Of a DNA stretch of 45,929 nucleotides, positions 35,501 through 43,727 are shown in pieces. The notes under the pieces are model-generated. The model was not told the origin of the DNA. It did no database searches and was given only the letters and a program-made list of their open reading frames with translations. Position 1 is the first letter of the stretch. Each line of letters starts with the position of its first letter. The position numbers and the translations under genes were made by a program. Source of the stretch: Oscillospiraceae bacterium (lineage in GTDB: Bacteria; Bacillota_A; Clostridia; Oscillospirales; CAG-272); NCBI GenBank assembly GCA_015064425.1, contig SVSF01000001.1, positions 1-45,929 on the forward strand, given 5' to 3'.

Positions 35501-35683
35501 GGTCAAAGATACGAAGATTCTATACATGTGTCGGGAGACATAGTGCATGGAGAGACAACGGAATTTGCCGTGGATGTTACCTTTATAAATTCCGATGCAA
35601 TATATCTAACGGCAAGCGATTTCGCCTTCAACAGAACGACCTATAAATACGATATGCAATATATATATGACAATCTATCATGA
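32585..35683 (+). CDS. Secreted subtilisin-like (S8) protease with PA and FlgD-like Ig domains
   Basis: 1032 residues from the ATG at 32585, which starts a Sec signal peptide (MKK, hydrophobic core, AFA/YD cleavage). Triad: Asp142 (AAVLDSGF), His204 (LHGQHVAG) and Ser547 (SGSSMAAA), with oxyanion Asn307 (ATGNVG). A PA-like insert lies between Asn307 and Ser547 (AGAGGVIFYADKN). After Ser comes an Fn3-like part and near residue 815-925 a FlgD-type Ig repeat (SFSPNGDGIMDALY, PDGKYTLVITAKSD). The layout recalls streptococcal C5a peptidase and lactocepin. There is no LPXTG or S-layer tail; the last residues are YDNLS, so it is probably released or held by domains alone. Usual GTSMAxP is GSSMAAA here. 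Confidence 0.88.
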   Translation: MKKTLSAKLLLLFLTTCMLNLHISSLAFAYDTEETTYNECEVIIEFDEDADTESVKKHIFEVLNGKFEIVAEYDTLIKGIAAKIPTYKLLAVECINGVKCVSDSLEYEALDTSSENNIKKQLNDLSPDLEYEGAGMLAAVLDSGFLTDDPYFTLSEGTELAKSKEDIEVIKAYYKISGVYVSDKIPYAYDYGENDTDVSSASLHGQHVAGIIGGNPKNAKDESKFSGVAPEVQLALMKIFSDETGTTKTSAILSALEDAILLGADVINLSFGSPCGNEEGRPMPASLKTAIDRAEELGAFIVCATGNVGSIGNGSVYDNGYGITYPLANNIDTGTVATPASINSAFSVGSLDETYKKRIYFYMGGEDGMRIGYTDTNMYYAIGNKRSFAALLGNELTAVYVGGDGTYEDYKHLNDLNGRLVIVRYRGEMSIENKMIFAKEAGAGGVIFYADKNEDARSLQLNLANAVIPAILVSYNDSVALRDNIGTELLFSDEYYHYELVEGSRKPADYSSGGISGDMSLNPDITASGTNILSLGAEELMNRSGSSMAAAYVSGAAILVKESLIKNKADSDVSNLKKIMMNSAFLLKDEVSGYEYSPRKQGAGMVDILSAVNSDLFISSVYGNGKIEIKNPLSYIFSFDIKIENTSNEVKDCYLALSVMTDELFVAEIPQKDGSTKSVYFNTERNVPLENSKVKINEEEANANKYAPDGERVKVSIQPNSSQTVKITVYMDAKTVSEKSKIFTSGFFVEGYIEAYDANGDVLASVPYVGFRGNRNNMSVFDPMIYDGESFFGKSYFYSYVYNSIVKLGSNSEVTDPYYSRDYISFSPNGDGIMDALYVSIGLLRNVESVKTEIIDSKGNVIYKYNNAGYTVKTHLDAKVLNNLSFMVWDGLKNDGTPYPDGKYTLVITAKSDRKNVEPERLECVFTLDTAAPEMVGARLETDMKGKVYLVMEFKDEHHLQSLGYFSFIDGTGQRYEDSIHVSGDIVHGETTEFAVDVTFINSDAIYLTASDFAFNRTTYKYDMQYIYDNLS

Positions 35684-35712
35684 GGAAAGGGTTCTTCGGA
35701 ACGGAGGAAAAA

Positions 35713-36201
35713 ATGGAAAGAGTCAGCAAGCATAACTACTATCTCGATATAGCGCAGACTGTTGCAGAAAGAGGTACCTGCCTTCGCAGGAGCTTCGGAG
35801 CAATAATAGTAAAAAATGATGTTATAGTATCTACAGGATATAACGGTGCTCCCAGAGGAAGAAAAAATTGTTGCGACCTGGGATATTGTATGAGAGAGGC
35901 AATGAATATACCGAGAGGAGAAAGATATGAACTTTGCCGATCGGTTCATGCGGAAGCAAATGCAATAATTGCCGCGTCCCGTGAGCAGATGCTTGATTCC
36001 ACTATATACCTTGTTTGTACAGATCCCGTGACTCATCAGGTACAGGGCGGTGTAAACAGCTGCTCTATGTGTAAGAGACAGATAATAAATGCGGGTATAA
36101 AAAACGTGGTGATCAGGGAGACAAAGGACGAATACAAGATAGTAGACGTTCAGGAATGGATAGACAACGACGAAAGCCTGTCCGGTACTCTCGGATATTG
36201 A
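35713..36201 (+). CDS. comEB: dCMP deaminase (ComEB family)
   Basis: 162 residues from the ATG at 35713 (GGAGG five bases ahead); an ATG at 35680 overlaps the protease stop and lacks a site. The zinc site is CRSVHAEANAI (His, Glu) with Cys pair NSCSMCKR. Extra cysteines in KNCCDLGYC fit the dCMP deaminase form with a second structural zinc. It turns dCMP into dUMP for thymidylate synthesis. It opens a tight run of five genes to dnaC, 29 bases after the protease gene. Confidence 0.92.
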   Translation: MERVSKHNYYLDIAQTVAERGTCLRRSFGAIIVKNDVIVSTGYNGAPRGRKNCCDLGYCMREAMNIPRGERYELCRSVHAEANAIIAASREQMLDSTIYLVCTDPVTHQVQGGVNSCSMCKRQIINAGIKNVVIRETKDEYKIVDVQEWIDNDESLSGTLGY

Positions 36202-36202
36202 T

Positions 36203-36652
36203 ATGACGGTCGAAAAATTGGGACTTTCGGATATTGCAGACGTGTATACCATAGAGAAGGAATGCTTTTCGCATCCTTGGTCGAAGAAGTCTTTAAACGA
36301 AATGATAAACGACCCTCTTTCCTGCTTTTTCGGAATAAGGGAAGGGGAGAGGATAGTGGCATATCTTGGCTTCGGCAGAGTTCTTGACGAAGTGAATATC
36401 TACAATATTGCGGTTCTTGGAGAATACAGAAGACGAGGCATGGCAAATGCCTTACTGTCCTATGCAGACGGATATTGCATGGAAAACGGTATCTCAAAGC
36501 TGATGCTCGAGGTAAGAGAGTCGAATATTCCCGCACAGAGTCTGTACCGGAAGATGGGTTGCGTTTTTGAGGGAAGACGGAAGGGCTATTATAAGGATCC
36601 CAAAGAGGATGCTTTACTTATGACCAAATATTACTCTTGTAAGGAAGAATAA
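36203..36652 (+). CDS. rimI: Ribosomal protein alanine N-acetyltransferase RimI
   Basis: 149 residues, GNAT fold: ECFSHPWSKKSL near the start as in RimI, the acetyl-CoA loop RRRGMANALL (about residues 75-84) and ARESNIPAQSLYRKMG-like C-terminus (here VRESNIPAQSLYRKMG). RimI acetylates the N-terminus of ribosomal protein S18 in E. coli. The ATG follows the comEB stop by one base. It is next to tsaD, the usual neighbour, but tsaB and tsaE are not in this window. Confidence 0.92.
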   Translation: MTVEKLGLSDIADVYTIEKECFSHPWSKKSLNEMINDPLSCFFGIREGERIVAYLGFGRVLDEVNIYNIAVLGEYRRRGMANALLSYADGYCMENGISKLMLEVRESNIPAQSLYRKMGCVFEGRRKGYYKDPKEDALLMTKYYSCKEE

Positions 36653-36653
36653 A

Positions 36654-37652
36654 ATGCTTATTTTAGGAATAGAAAGTTCATGCGATGAGACCTCCGTATC
36701 GGTGGTGGAAGCAGGAGAAAAGGTCTGCGTACGTTCGAACATTATAGTATCGCAGATAGACATACATAAGCTTTACGGCGGGGTCGTGCCTGAAATTGCA
36801 AGCCGTGCACATACGGAAGCTATTTCCCGTATAACTTATCAGGCACTCAGCGAAGCGGGGATTGAACTGAAGGATATAGATGCGATCGGAGTTACGTATA
36901 ATCCCGGACTGATCGGCGCTTTGCTGGTGGGCGTGAATTTTGCCAAGGCTCTCGCTTTTGCAAATGGAATACCTTTAGTACCCGTAAATCATATAAAAGC
37001 ACATGTGGCGGCAAATTACCTGGGAGAAGAAAAACCCGAATTCCCATTTTTGGCACTTGTTGCATCGGGAGGACATACATCTCTTATGAATTTTACAAGT
37101 CCTACGGAGTGTGAGCTTGTGGGCGCTACGAGAGACGATGCTATCGGCGAGGCATTTGACAAGGTGGCGAGAGTAATGGGAATCCCTTATCCCGGCGGCG
37201 CAGTTATTGACCGAATGGCTTTCGAGGGCGATCCTTTGGCGATCAAATTTCCGTCGGCGGCAATAGCGGATGAAACTTTGGACTTTTCATTCAGCGGACT
37301 TAAGACCGCAGTAGTGAATTATATACATAACTGTGAACAGAAGGAACAGGAATATTCCAAGGAGGATGTTGCGGCATCCTTTACAAAAACGGTAGTGGAC
37401 TCTGTTGTAAAAAAGCTTTCTGAGGCTTTGAAACGTACTGGAGCAAAACAGATAGTATTAGCGGGCGGAGTTGCGGCAAATAAACATCTTAGGGCGGATC
37501 TTGAACGCCTTGCCGAAAAAAAACATATAAAGCTCTATATGCCGCCATTGTCTCTTTGCGGAGATAACGGAGCTATGGTAGCATCACAGGCATATTACGA
37601 GTATCTTGAGGGGAACACCGCAGGTACTGAGCTTAATGCGATCCCCACATAA
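36654..37652 (+). CDS. tsaD: tRNA N6-threonylcarbamoyladenosine transferase TsaD
   Basis: 332 residues. The ASKHA fold opens with GIESSCDETSVSVV, has the metal motif NHIKAHVAANYL (HxxxH), VASGGHTSLMNF, and LAGGVAANKHLR near the end. It transfers threonylcarbamoyl to A37 of ANN-decoding tRNAs with TsaB and TsaE, a universal modification. GGAAG lies six bases ahead of the ATG, one base after the rimI stop. Confidence 0.97.
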   Translation: MLILGIESSCDETSVSVVEAGEKVCVRSNIIVSQIDIHKLYGGVVPEIASRAHTEAISRITYQALSEAGIELKDIDAIGVTYNPGLIGALLVGVNFAKALAFANGIPLVPVNHIKAHVAANYLGEEKPEFPFLALVASGGHTSLMNFTSPTECELVGATRDDAIGEAFDKVARVMGIPYPGGAVIDRMAFEGDPLAIKFPSAAIADETLDFSFSGLKTAVVNYIHNCEQKEQEYSKEDVAASFTKTVVDSVVKKLSEALKRTGAKQIVLAGGVAANKHLRADLERLAEKKHIKLYMPPLSLCGDNGAMVASQAYYEYLEGNTAGTELNAIPT

Positions 37653-37673
37653 ACTGAGAGAAGGTCAAAGAAT

Positions 37674-38624
37674 ATGGGAATAGAAATGAATTACGGCAGC
37701 AGCGTTTTTTCTTTGCCTAAGCTGAATCTTTTGGATAAGCTTCCGACGGCGGGTGAAAATGACGTAAAGGTATTGCTGCTTATAGCATCGGATGAAGAGT
37801 TAAGAGCTTCATATCCCGAAAGCGCGGAAAGAATATCCAAGATACTTAACTGTACTGTAAGAGACGTAGATGTATCCGTTTCGTTTTGGCGAGGAGCAGG
37901 CGTTCTCAGTGCGGACAAGATAAGCATAAAAAGGGAGACTAAAGTAAAACCCCTTATAGATAACGCTATTCCCGAATACAGCGGTGAAGAGGTTCAGGGG
38001 ATAATGGAAAAGGACGGAGGTTCTCTTGCGGCACTTATTGAGGAGTGTCAGGGAATGCTCGAAAAACTTTTCAATCCGGTAGAAGTGAATAAAATAGTTG
38101 CTTTAAGTGACTATCTTAAACTTGAGAATGAACATATACTTATGCTTTGTGCTTATTGCAAGAACAAAGGAAAGGGTTCTGTTCACTACATAGAAAAAAC
38201 CGCTTTCAGTCTTTACAACGAGGGCATAGACAGCTTACAGAAATTTGAAGAATACATGAAGGCGGAAGAGCATTTTGCCGAAATGGAAACTAAGATACGC
38301 AGCCTTTTCGGTATGGGCGACCGTAGTATGACGGCGTCAGAAAAGAGCCATATAAGACAGTGGACAGGAGAATGGGCACAGAGCTTTGAGATGATCGAAA
38401 AAGCTTACGAAATAACTGTGGAAAACACGGGAAAAATGTCCATAAAATATTTGCACAAGATACTTTCCAACTGGCACGAAGAGGGCTACAGATGTCTCGA
38501 AGAGGTAGAAGAGGCTCTTGAAAAATATAAAAAAGGCAAAGAACAGAGTGCGGGTGTCGGTAGCTTTGATACCGATGAGTTCTTTGAGGCTGCACTAAGG
38601 CGCAGTTACGAAAATATGGAATGA
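37674..38624 (+). CDS. dnaD: DnaD-domain replication initiation protein
   Basis: 316 residues from the ATG at 37674. The N-terminal winged-helix part (to about 110) is followed by a DnaD-like domain (about 130-200, EVNKIVALSDYLKLENEHILMLC region) and a second one ending in the YxxxIxxxW motif YLHKILSNW (about residue 263). DnaD and DnaB of Bacillota remodel origin DNA and help load the helicase. The next gene, 22 bases on, is the DnaC/DnaI-like loader, so these are the two partners of one step. AAGG is 11 bases ahead, a rather long spacing. Confidence 0.88.
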   Translation: MGIEMNYGSSVFSLPKLNLLDKLPTAGENDVKVLLLIASDEELRASYPESAERISKILNCTVRDVDVSVSFWRGAGVLSADKISIKRETKVKPLIDNAIPEYSGEEVQGIMEKDGGSLAALIEECQGMLEKLFNPVEVNKIVALSDYLKLENEHILMLCAYCKNKGKGSVHYIEKTAFSLYNEGIDSLQKFEEYMKAEEHFAEMETKIRSLFGMGDRSMTASEKSHIRQWTGEWAQSFEMIEKAYEITVENTGKMSIKYLHKILSNWHEEGYRCLEEVEEALEKYKKGKEQSAGVGSFDTDEFFEAALRRSYENME

Positions 38625-38646
38625 GAGAAGCACGGAGGAAAAGAAC

Positions 38647-39660
38647 GTGAAATATAATCTCAATAATTACCGTAAGGTAATGAAGGAGTATGAGCAGAGA
38701 CTTAGTAAGGAAAAGGAAGATGCCGCCAAAAGAAAGGAAGAACTTTACGGAAAATTCCCAGAATTTGCCCAAATAGATACGGCTCTTATGTCTACTTCTC
38801 TCAAAATAATGACAGAGATAACGAGAGGCGGGACCGGACTTGAGGAGCGTATGGAGATGCTCCGCAAGGAAAACAAGGAGCTTCAGGCAGCGCGTGCAGA
38901 GTTTTTGCGTCAAAACGGATATCCTTCAGATTATACGGATATAAGATATTCTTGTGAGAATTGCCGTGACACGGGCTTTAAGGGTACGGAAATGTGTGAA
39001 TGCCTGAAAAGAGAACTTGTAATGGCAGGATATGAAAGTTCAGGAATGAAGAACCTTATGAAGGGACAGAGCTTTGATACTTTCTCTCTTGACTACTATA
39101 TCAATGACAAAAAAGCAGACCTTAAGACTATGAAGCATAATTTCGAATACTGTAAAAAGTATGCGGAAGATTTTCCCGATACAGATCATAAAAATCTTAT
39201 TTTTACGGGTGATACGGGACTTGGAAAGACCCACCTTTCCACTTCTATTGCAAAGGTCGTTATTGACAGAGGATACGACGTAGTATATACTACCGCACAG
39301 GATATGTTTGCGGATTTTGAATACGAGCGGTTCGGGAATAATTCTTACGGAAACGATTCCGATGAACTTGCAAGAGGAACGTCAAAATACTTTAACTGTG
39401 AGCTCCTTATAATAGACGATCTCGGAACGGAGATAGCTAATCAGTTCACCATCGCATGTCTCTATAACGTTGTCAACACAAGAATGAACAAGGAAAAGAG
39501 CATGATAATAAATACGAATTTCAGCGGAGAAGAGCTGAGAAGCAGATATTCAGACAGAATAACGTCTCGACTGTTCGGTGAATTCGTTCCGCTTAAATTC
39601 AGCGGAAACGATATCAGAATGAAGAAGATATCGCAAAATAAGAAGACAGAAAAAAAGTAA
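38647..39660 (+). CDS. dnaC: Helicase loader, DnaC/DnaI-type AAA+ ATPase
   Basis: 337 residues from a GTG at 38647 (GGAGG eight bases ahead). A coiled-coil N-terminus, a zinc motif CENCRDTGFKGTEMCEC (about 100-116), Walker A TGDTGLGKTHLS (about 188) and Walker B LLIIDDLGTE, sensor and arginine region near SRYSDRITSRLF. It loads the replicative helicase at oriC. It follows the DnaD-type gene and ends the transcript started upstream; no obvious terminator follows. Confidence 0.92.
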   Translation: MKYNLNNYRKVMKEYEQRLSKEKEDAAKRKEELYGKFPEFAQIDTALMSTSLKIMTEITRGGTGLEERMEMLRKENKELQAARAEFLRQNGYPSDYTDIRYSCENCRDTGFKGTEMCECLKRELVMAGYESSGMKNLMKGQSFDTFSLDYYINDKKADLKTMKHNFEYCKKYAEDFPDTDHKNLIFTGDTGLGKTHLSTSIAKVVIDRGYDVVYTTAQDMFADFEYERFGNNSYGNDSDELARGTSKYFNCELLIIDDLGTEIANQFTIACLYNVVNTRMNKEKSMIINTNFSGEELRSRYSDRITSRLFGEFVPLKFSGNDIRMKKISQNKKTEKK

Positions 39661-39714
39661 TTTCACAAAAAATACTTGATAATGTAAATATAAAAAGCAA
39701 ACTGGAGGCTGAAA

Positions 39715-40683
39715 ATGCTCTTTTGGAAGACTGTAGAAAAAATGTACCGTTCACGGGTCTATTCCCGCAGTGATGACAAAGGTATAGCTCGGTACTTTTC
39801 TCATAAGGATTTTGACGGACTTTCTGCGGAAGCGTTTGAATTTGTATCTCCTTTGGGGCATACATTAAAAGGTAATTTTTACAGTTATGAAAATTCCGAT
39901 CCTCAGAAGCTCGTAATATTTGATCATGGTATGGGTGGAGGCCATCGCTCCTATATGAAGGAGATAGAGACCTTGGCAAAGCATGGATACAAAGTCTTTT
40001 CATACGATCATACCGGATGTATGGAGTCCGGAGGCAAGGACACTAACGGTTTTGCCCAATCACTTAATGATCTTGATACATGTATTGGAGCAATTAAGAG
40101 CAAAGGTTTTGCGGAAGGCAGAGATCTATATCTTATCGGTCATAGCTGGGGTGCATATTCATGTCTCAACATCGCGAAATATCATCCGAATATAAAAAAG
40201 ATAGTTGCTATCTCGGGATTTATATCTGTAGAACAGATATTAAAGCAAAATTTTAAAGGAATACTGAAGTTGTTTTATAAACAGGTATATAAATTGGAAA
40301 AAAGCAAAAATCCGGCATATTTTTATTCAAATGCCGCTGACAGTCTTAAAAGCTTTGACGGAGATATTCTTGTTATACATTCCGAAGATGATCCTGTTGT
40401 AAGCGCTGAGTTGAATTTTAAGGTGCTTGAAAAAGCTCTTTCGGGGAAAAGAAATGCGGAATTTCTCTTGACAAAAGGGAAGGCGCACAATCCCAATTAC
40501 AGCGGGAAAGCTATTGCGGCTTTGGCTGAATATTCCAAAAAGCTGGGGGATTCCGTAAAAAAAGGAAAATTATCTACTGAGGAACAAAAGAAGGCTTTTG
40601 TAGATTCATTTGATTGGAACGTAATTACCGAGCAGGATGCAGAAGTTTGGGACAAAATATTTGAACATTTTAAAAAAGCATAA
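39715..40683 (+). CDS. Alpha/beta hydrolase
   Basis: 322 residues. Nucleophile elbow GHSWG (about residue 142-146), acid Asp in SEDDPVV (about 222) and His in KGKAHNPN (about 257) give a full triad. The oxyanion segment is DHGMGGG. It starts with a short basic leader (LFWKTVEKMYRSR) but no signal peptide. Relatives act as esterases or lysophospholipases; the substrate is not known. GGAGG lies six bases ahead of the ATG, and the 54-base gap to dnaC holds only weak promoter-like elements (TTCACA, TAAATA). A 16-pair terminator follows. Confidence 0.85.
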   Translation: MLFWKTVEKMYRSRVYSRSDDKGIARYFSHKDFDGLSAEAFEFVSPLGHTLKGNFYSYENSDPQKLVIFDHGMGGGHRSYMKEIETLAKHGYKVFSYDHTGCMESGGKDTNGFAQSLNDLDTCIGAIKSKGFAEGRDLYLIGHSWGAYSCLNIAKYHPNIKKIVAISGFISVEQILKQNFKGILKLFYKQVYKLEKSKNPAYFYSNAADSLKSFDGDILVIHSEDDPVVSAELNFKVLEKALSGKRNAEFLLTKGKAHNPNYSGKAIAALAEYSKKLGDSVKKGKLSTEEQKKAFVDSFDWNVITEQDAEVWDKIFEHFKKA

Positions 40684-40684
40684 T

Positions 40685-40722
40685 AAAAGAAGCCGTCACA
40701 TTATTGTGACGGCTTCTTTTTT
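40685..40722 (+). terminator. Shared bidirectional terminator
   Basis: Sixteen-pair stem AAAAGAAGCCGTCACA (40685-40700) / TGTGACGGCTTCTTTT (40705-40720) with a TTAT loop. It serves the hydrolase on the plus strand and the V-ATPase operon on the minus strand, whose last stop is at 40733. Confidence 0.95.
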
Positions 40723-40732
40723 ATGTTGTATG

Positions 40733-41158
40733 TCAGCCTAATGCGACCATACTGAAAACGAGTGCGAACAATGCAACGGTCTCACAAAGTCCGACAACTG
40801 TGATGTACTGTGAAAAACCTTTACCCGTTTCGGCTAAGGCATCGGCACCTGCGGCACCTGCTTTGCCCTGATAAACAGCCGAAAGAGCCATTGCTATACC
40901 GGAAGCAATCCCAAGACCGAGCAGGAAGCCGGGATCTGCGGTGGATGCTTTCATCTGCTGCATCAAAAGAAATCCGTAGATAGTCTGCGTAAGAGGTGCG
41001 CCTGCAAAAACTGTAAGAATAAAGGGCGCTGCCTTATTAACCATATAACACTTTTTCCAAGCACCGATAGAAGCTTGACCGGCAATTCCGATACCTATGG
41101 CAGAACCTGCTGCTGCGATGCCCATAACCAAGGCTGTTCCCAAAAATCCTAAATTCAT
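40733..41158 (-). CDS. ntpK: V-type ATPase subunit K (rotor proteolipid)
   Basis: 141 residues, a four-helix double hairpin. The ion-carrying Glu126 is in VGLCETVALF of helix 4; helix 2 has Thr57-Gln58 (PLTQTIYGF), and Gln97 is in VYQGKAGAAG of helix 3. Spacing of Gln97 to Glu126 is 29, as between Gln110 and Glu139 in the Enterococcus hirae sodium ring, and Thr-Gln corresponds to Thr64-Gln65. This points to sodium coupling. The first hairpin lacks an acidic residue, as in V-type K. GGAG lies seven bases ahead of the ATG. Last gene of the operon. Confidence 0.94.
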   Translation of the reverse strand: MNLGFLGTALVMGIAAAGSAIGIGIAGQASIGAWKKCYMVNKAAPFILTVFAGAPLTQTIYGFLLMQQMKASTADPGFLLGLGIASGIAMALSAVYQGKAGAAGADALAETGKGFSQYITVVGLCETVALFALVFSMVALG

Positions 41159-41182
41159 AATGATTCTCCTTTTATAACTATT

Positions 41183-43084
41183 TTATTCTTCAAACGGTTT
41201 AAATTTGTATCCGCTCCAGGACATGCCCAAGTGAGACGAAAATTCCAGAGTGTTAAGTCTGATTCCGTGAACAACGACAGACAGAACGTTAAGAATTATG
41301 TTGAGTCCGTGACCGAACACTAAAAGTACGATGGCAAATATTATAAACACAAAGTTACCAAATAAAGGACCCGCAAGTTCGTTTACGGTTGCAGATATTG
41401 CAGCACCTGCAAGCCCTACAGCCCAAAGACGGATGTAGGAAACGATGTCACTGAAAAGATTGAATATACCCAATAACACCGAAACGATATTTGACAGACT
41501 TGCAAGTACGGACTTAAGAATACTGCCTTCGTAATTGGCAAATATAAAACTTAATATAAATCCTACGGCTACAAATACAATGGAAAGAGTTCCTACGGGA
41601 ACGCCGCCTATCACCAGACTGAAACTGAATACCTCGCCGTTTACCACGAAGCTTAATACCAGATAGAACATTCCCAAAAGTTCGATCGCGGAACCTATAT
41701 CTCCGATTATTTTAAGGGATCTTCTGTTTGTTACCGCGCACTTGATGTGAGCTATGCTCAGCTGAATGAGAGCCAATACAAAACAGAATATCTGCAAATT
41801 CTGTGCAGTGGTAAGTCCTACACCCTCGGGAGTCCAAGGCAGGCTCCATATCTTATCTGCATAGACGTTGGAAATTACGGGTACAGACAGTGATCTAAGC
41901 CATTGAGGAAGATGTTCGGGTGCAAGTCCGAACCACGTGCAGGTGAGAGTACCCCACAAAGTTGTTGACAGTCCGAAAAGTCCGACCAACAGGAAGGTAG
42001 GTGCGATGGGTTTTTTGGCGATAAGCGACTTGATTATCGGAATTGATGCTATAGCACATATCAGCAGTCCGTATCCGCCGTCGCCGAAAATTATTCCGAA
42101 AAATACGAGAATAAATGCCAAAAACCATCCGGAAATATCATACTCAAAATATCCGGGAACGGTATTCAGAAAATCTGTCAAAGGATAAATAAGGCTTACA
42201 AATTTGTTGTTCTTAAGCTTGGTGGGTACGTTGTCCTCTTCGACAGGATCTTCTATATAGAGACCCCAAGAGTTGTCTTTTGCCGTTTCTTTAAGATCGT
42301 CGAGTTTTTCGGCTTCTATATAGCCTTTGAAATAGGCAACGGAAAGCGCATCGGTTTCGTTATCCGATAAGACCTCCGACTCCATACCCGTAGAGTAAGT
42401 TTCAAACTCCACATCTTTTTCCAATGCTTTTATTGCTTTTTTTATACTGTCAAAGTATTCTGAATAGGCGGAGATCTTACTGTCGATCTCTTCCAATCTT
42501 GTACTCAGCTCAACGATCTTATTTTTCATATCTGCTGTAGACATTTTCGGAAGGACAAGACGGTGGTCATTTAACGGTATTTCGTCTTCAGACGGATCTT
42601 TCCACAGTAAAAATCTGACAGTGGACTTGTTCTCGTAAATCTTTACTGTTTTTAAAGAATCGGAAAGTGCTGAATATTCTGCCTTCGGCATCTCGAAAAA
42701 TTCAAGATCTATTCCGTTTGCCTGAAGCTCGTTTATACTTTCGGGATCTATATCTCCCCATCTTTTTAAACGGTCAAGCTCATTTGTCAAGACGGTTCTC
42801 TCTGCCAAACAGGAATTTTTTTCCTCTGTAAGAGAGTCTATCTCACGAGCTATCTCCAAAACTTTTTGGGTATCAGTATCAATCTGTCCGTCCTTTTTGG
42901 CTTTTCCTACGGAGAAGAGGGCACGTTCAAGCAAAGCGATCTGTTCTTTTAACTGATTTAGCTTTTCACCGTATCCTTCGCTTATCTCAATTTGAACTGT
43001 ACCGAGTTTGCGGAGCTTTTTAAGTGTTTCTTCTTTTTTATTTCCCAAAGTTATAAGGGATATTTTTTTCATAGGCACTATCAT
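41183..43084 (-). CDS. ntpI: V-type ATPase subunit I (stator/a-type)
   Basis: 633 residues. An N-terminal cytosolic part rich in coiled coils (residues about 1-300) is followed by seven or so membrane helices (about 315-610), including LFGLSTTLWGTLTCTWFG and the conserved Arg region SYIRLWAVGLAG near 548 (ion-channel arginine). It holds the stator and forms the ion path with K. The ATG overlaps the stop of subunit D by four bases (ATGA), with GGAGG ten bases ahead. The stretch between D and K fits the D-I-K order. Confidence 0.94.
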   Translation of the reverse strand: MIVPMKKISLITLGNKKEETLKKLRKLGTVQIEISEGYGEKLNQLKEQIALLERALFSVGKAKKDGQIDTDTQKVLEIAREIDSLTEEKNSCLAERTVLTNELDRLKRWGDIDPESINELQANGIDLEFFEMPKAEYSALSDSLKTVKIYENKSTVRFLLWKDPSEDEIPLNDHRLVLPKMSTADMKNKIVELSTRLEEIDSKISAYSEYFDSIKKAIKALEKDVEFETYSTGMESEVLSDNETDALSVAYFKGYIEAEKLDDLKETAKDNSWGLYIEDPVEEDNVPTKLKNNKFVSLIYPLTDFLNTVPGYFEYDISGWFLAFILVFFGIIFGDGGYGLLICAIASIPIIKSLIAKKPIAPTFLLVGLFGLSTTLWGTLTCTWFGLAPEHLPQWLRSLSVPVISNVYADKIWSLPWTPEGVGLTTAQNLQIFCFVLALIQLSIAHIKCAVTNRRSLKIIGDIGSAIELLGMFYLVLSFVVNGEVFSFSLVIGGVPVGTLSIVFVAVGFILSFIFANYEGSILKSVLASLSNIVSVLLGIFNLFSDIVSYIRLWAVGLAGAAISATVNELAGPLFGNFVFIIFAIVLLVFGHGLNIILNVLSVVVHGIRLNTLEFSSHLGMSWSGYKFKPFEE

Positions 43085-43713
43085 AACGAATAGACCTCCT
43101 TTTCGGAAGCATCGGTATTACGAAGTGCAATTTTGCGTTTGGATATCTTTGAACGCACAACGGCACTGACCTGCTGGTCTGCCATATATATTGAAATCTT
43201 TTTTATATTTTCCTGAGTTTCGGGGATTTTTACCTTTTCAAACAAATTGACTCTTTGAGACGTTGCGAGAAGTTCTTTCTCCAATAGTCTTACCTGTTCA
43301 TCTAACACCTCAGCCTCTAAATCAAGTGATATTGCACTTTCCATATGCGTAGCGGCAATATCGACCCAAAGCGGAGTGCTGTACAGATCGTAGCTGCCTC
43401 TTGAAAAATCTGCTCCTTCAAATATAGGAATGTCGACACCTGCAATATTGCCTTTGCCTTTTCGTATATTGCTCACAGTAATTATTCCTGCGGGGAAAGC
43501 ATTTTTTTCACTGAAGACAGCAATCCAATCGTTAAAGCCTTTTTCAAGCTCGATCCTTGAATTTCTTACTTCGTCTGCTTTGGCTTTAATTGTTCGGATC
43601 TCCGATTGCAGCTGCTGTTTTTTGAGTGTCAGAGTAGGCAAATATCTTCGGTACATTTTAAGAGCGTCTTTTTGTACCTTTAACTCATTTTTAGTTAGTT
43701 TGATTTTTGCCAA
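43081..43713 (-). CDS. ntpD: V-type ATPase subunit D (central stalk)
   Basis: 210 residues from a TTG at 43713, which has GGAGG nine bases ahead; no ATG starts this frame in the right place. The protein is mostly long helices (KNELKVQKDALKMYRRYLPTLTLKKQQL region at the start; SAVVRSKISKRKIA near the end) that form the coiled-coil rotor shaft inside the A3B3 head. The middle has a short strand-turn part (GADFSRGSYDLYSTPLW in parts). It follows subunit B by 14 bases. Confidence 0.92.
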   Translation of the reverse strand: MAKIKLTKNELKVQKDALKMYRRYLPTLTLKKQQLQSEIRTIKAKADEVRNSRIELEKGFNDWIAVFSEKNAFPAGIITVSNIRKGKGNIAGVDIPIFEGADFSRGSYDLYSTPLWVDIAATHMESAISLDLEAEVLDEQVRLLEKELLATSQRVNLFEKVKIPETQENIKKISIYMADQQVSAVVRSKISKRKIALRNTDASEKEVYSL

Positions 43714-43727
43714 AACCGAGGACCTCC

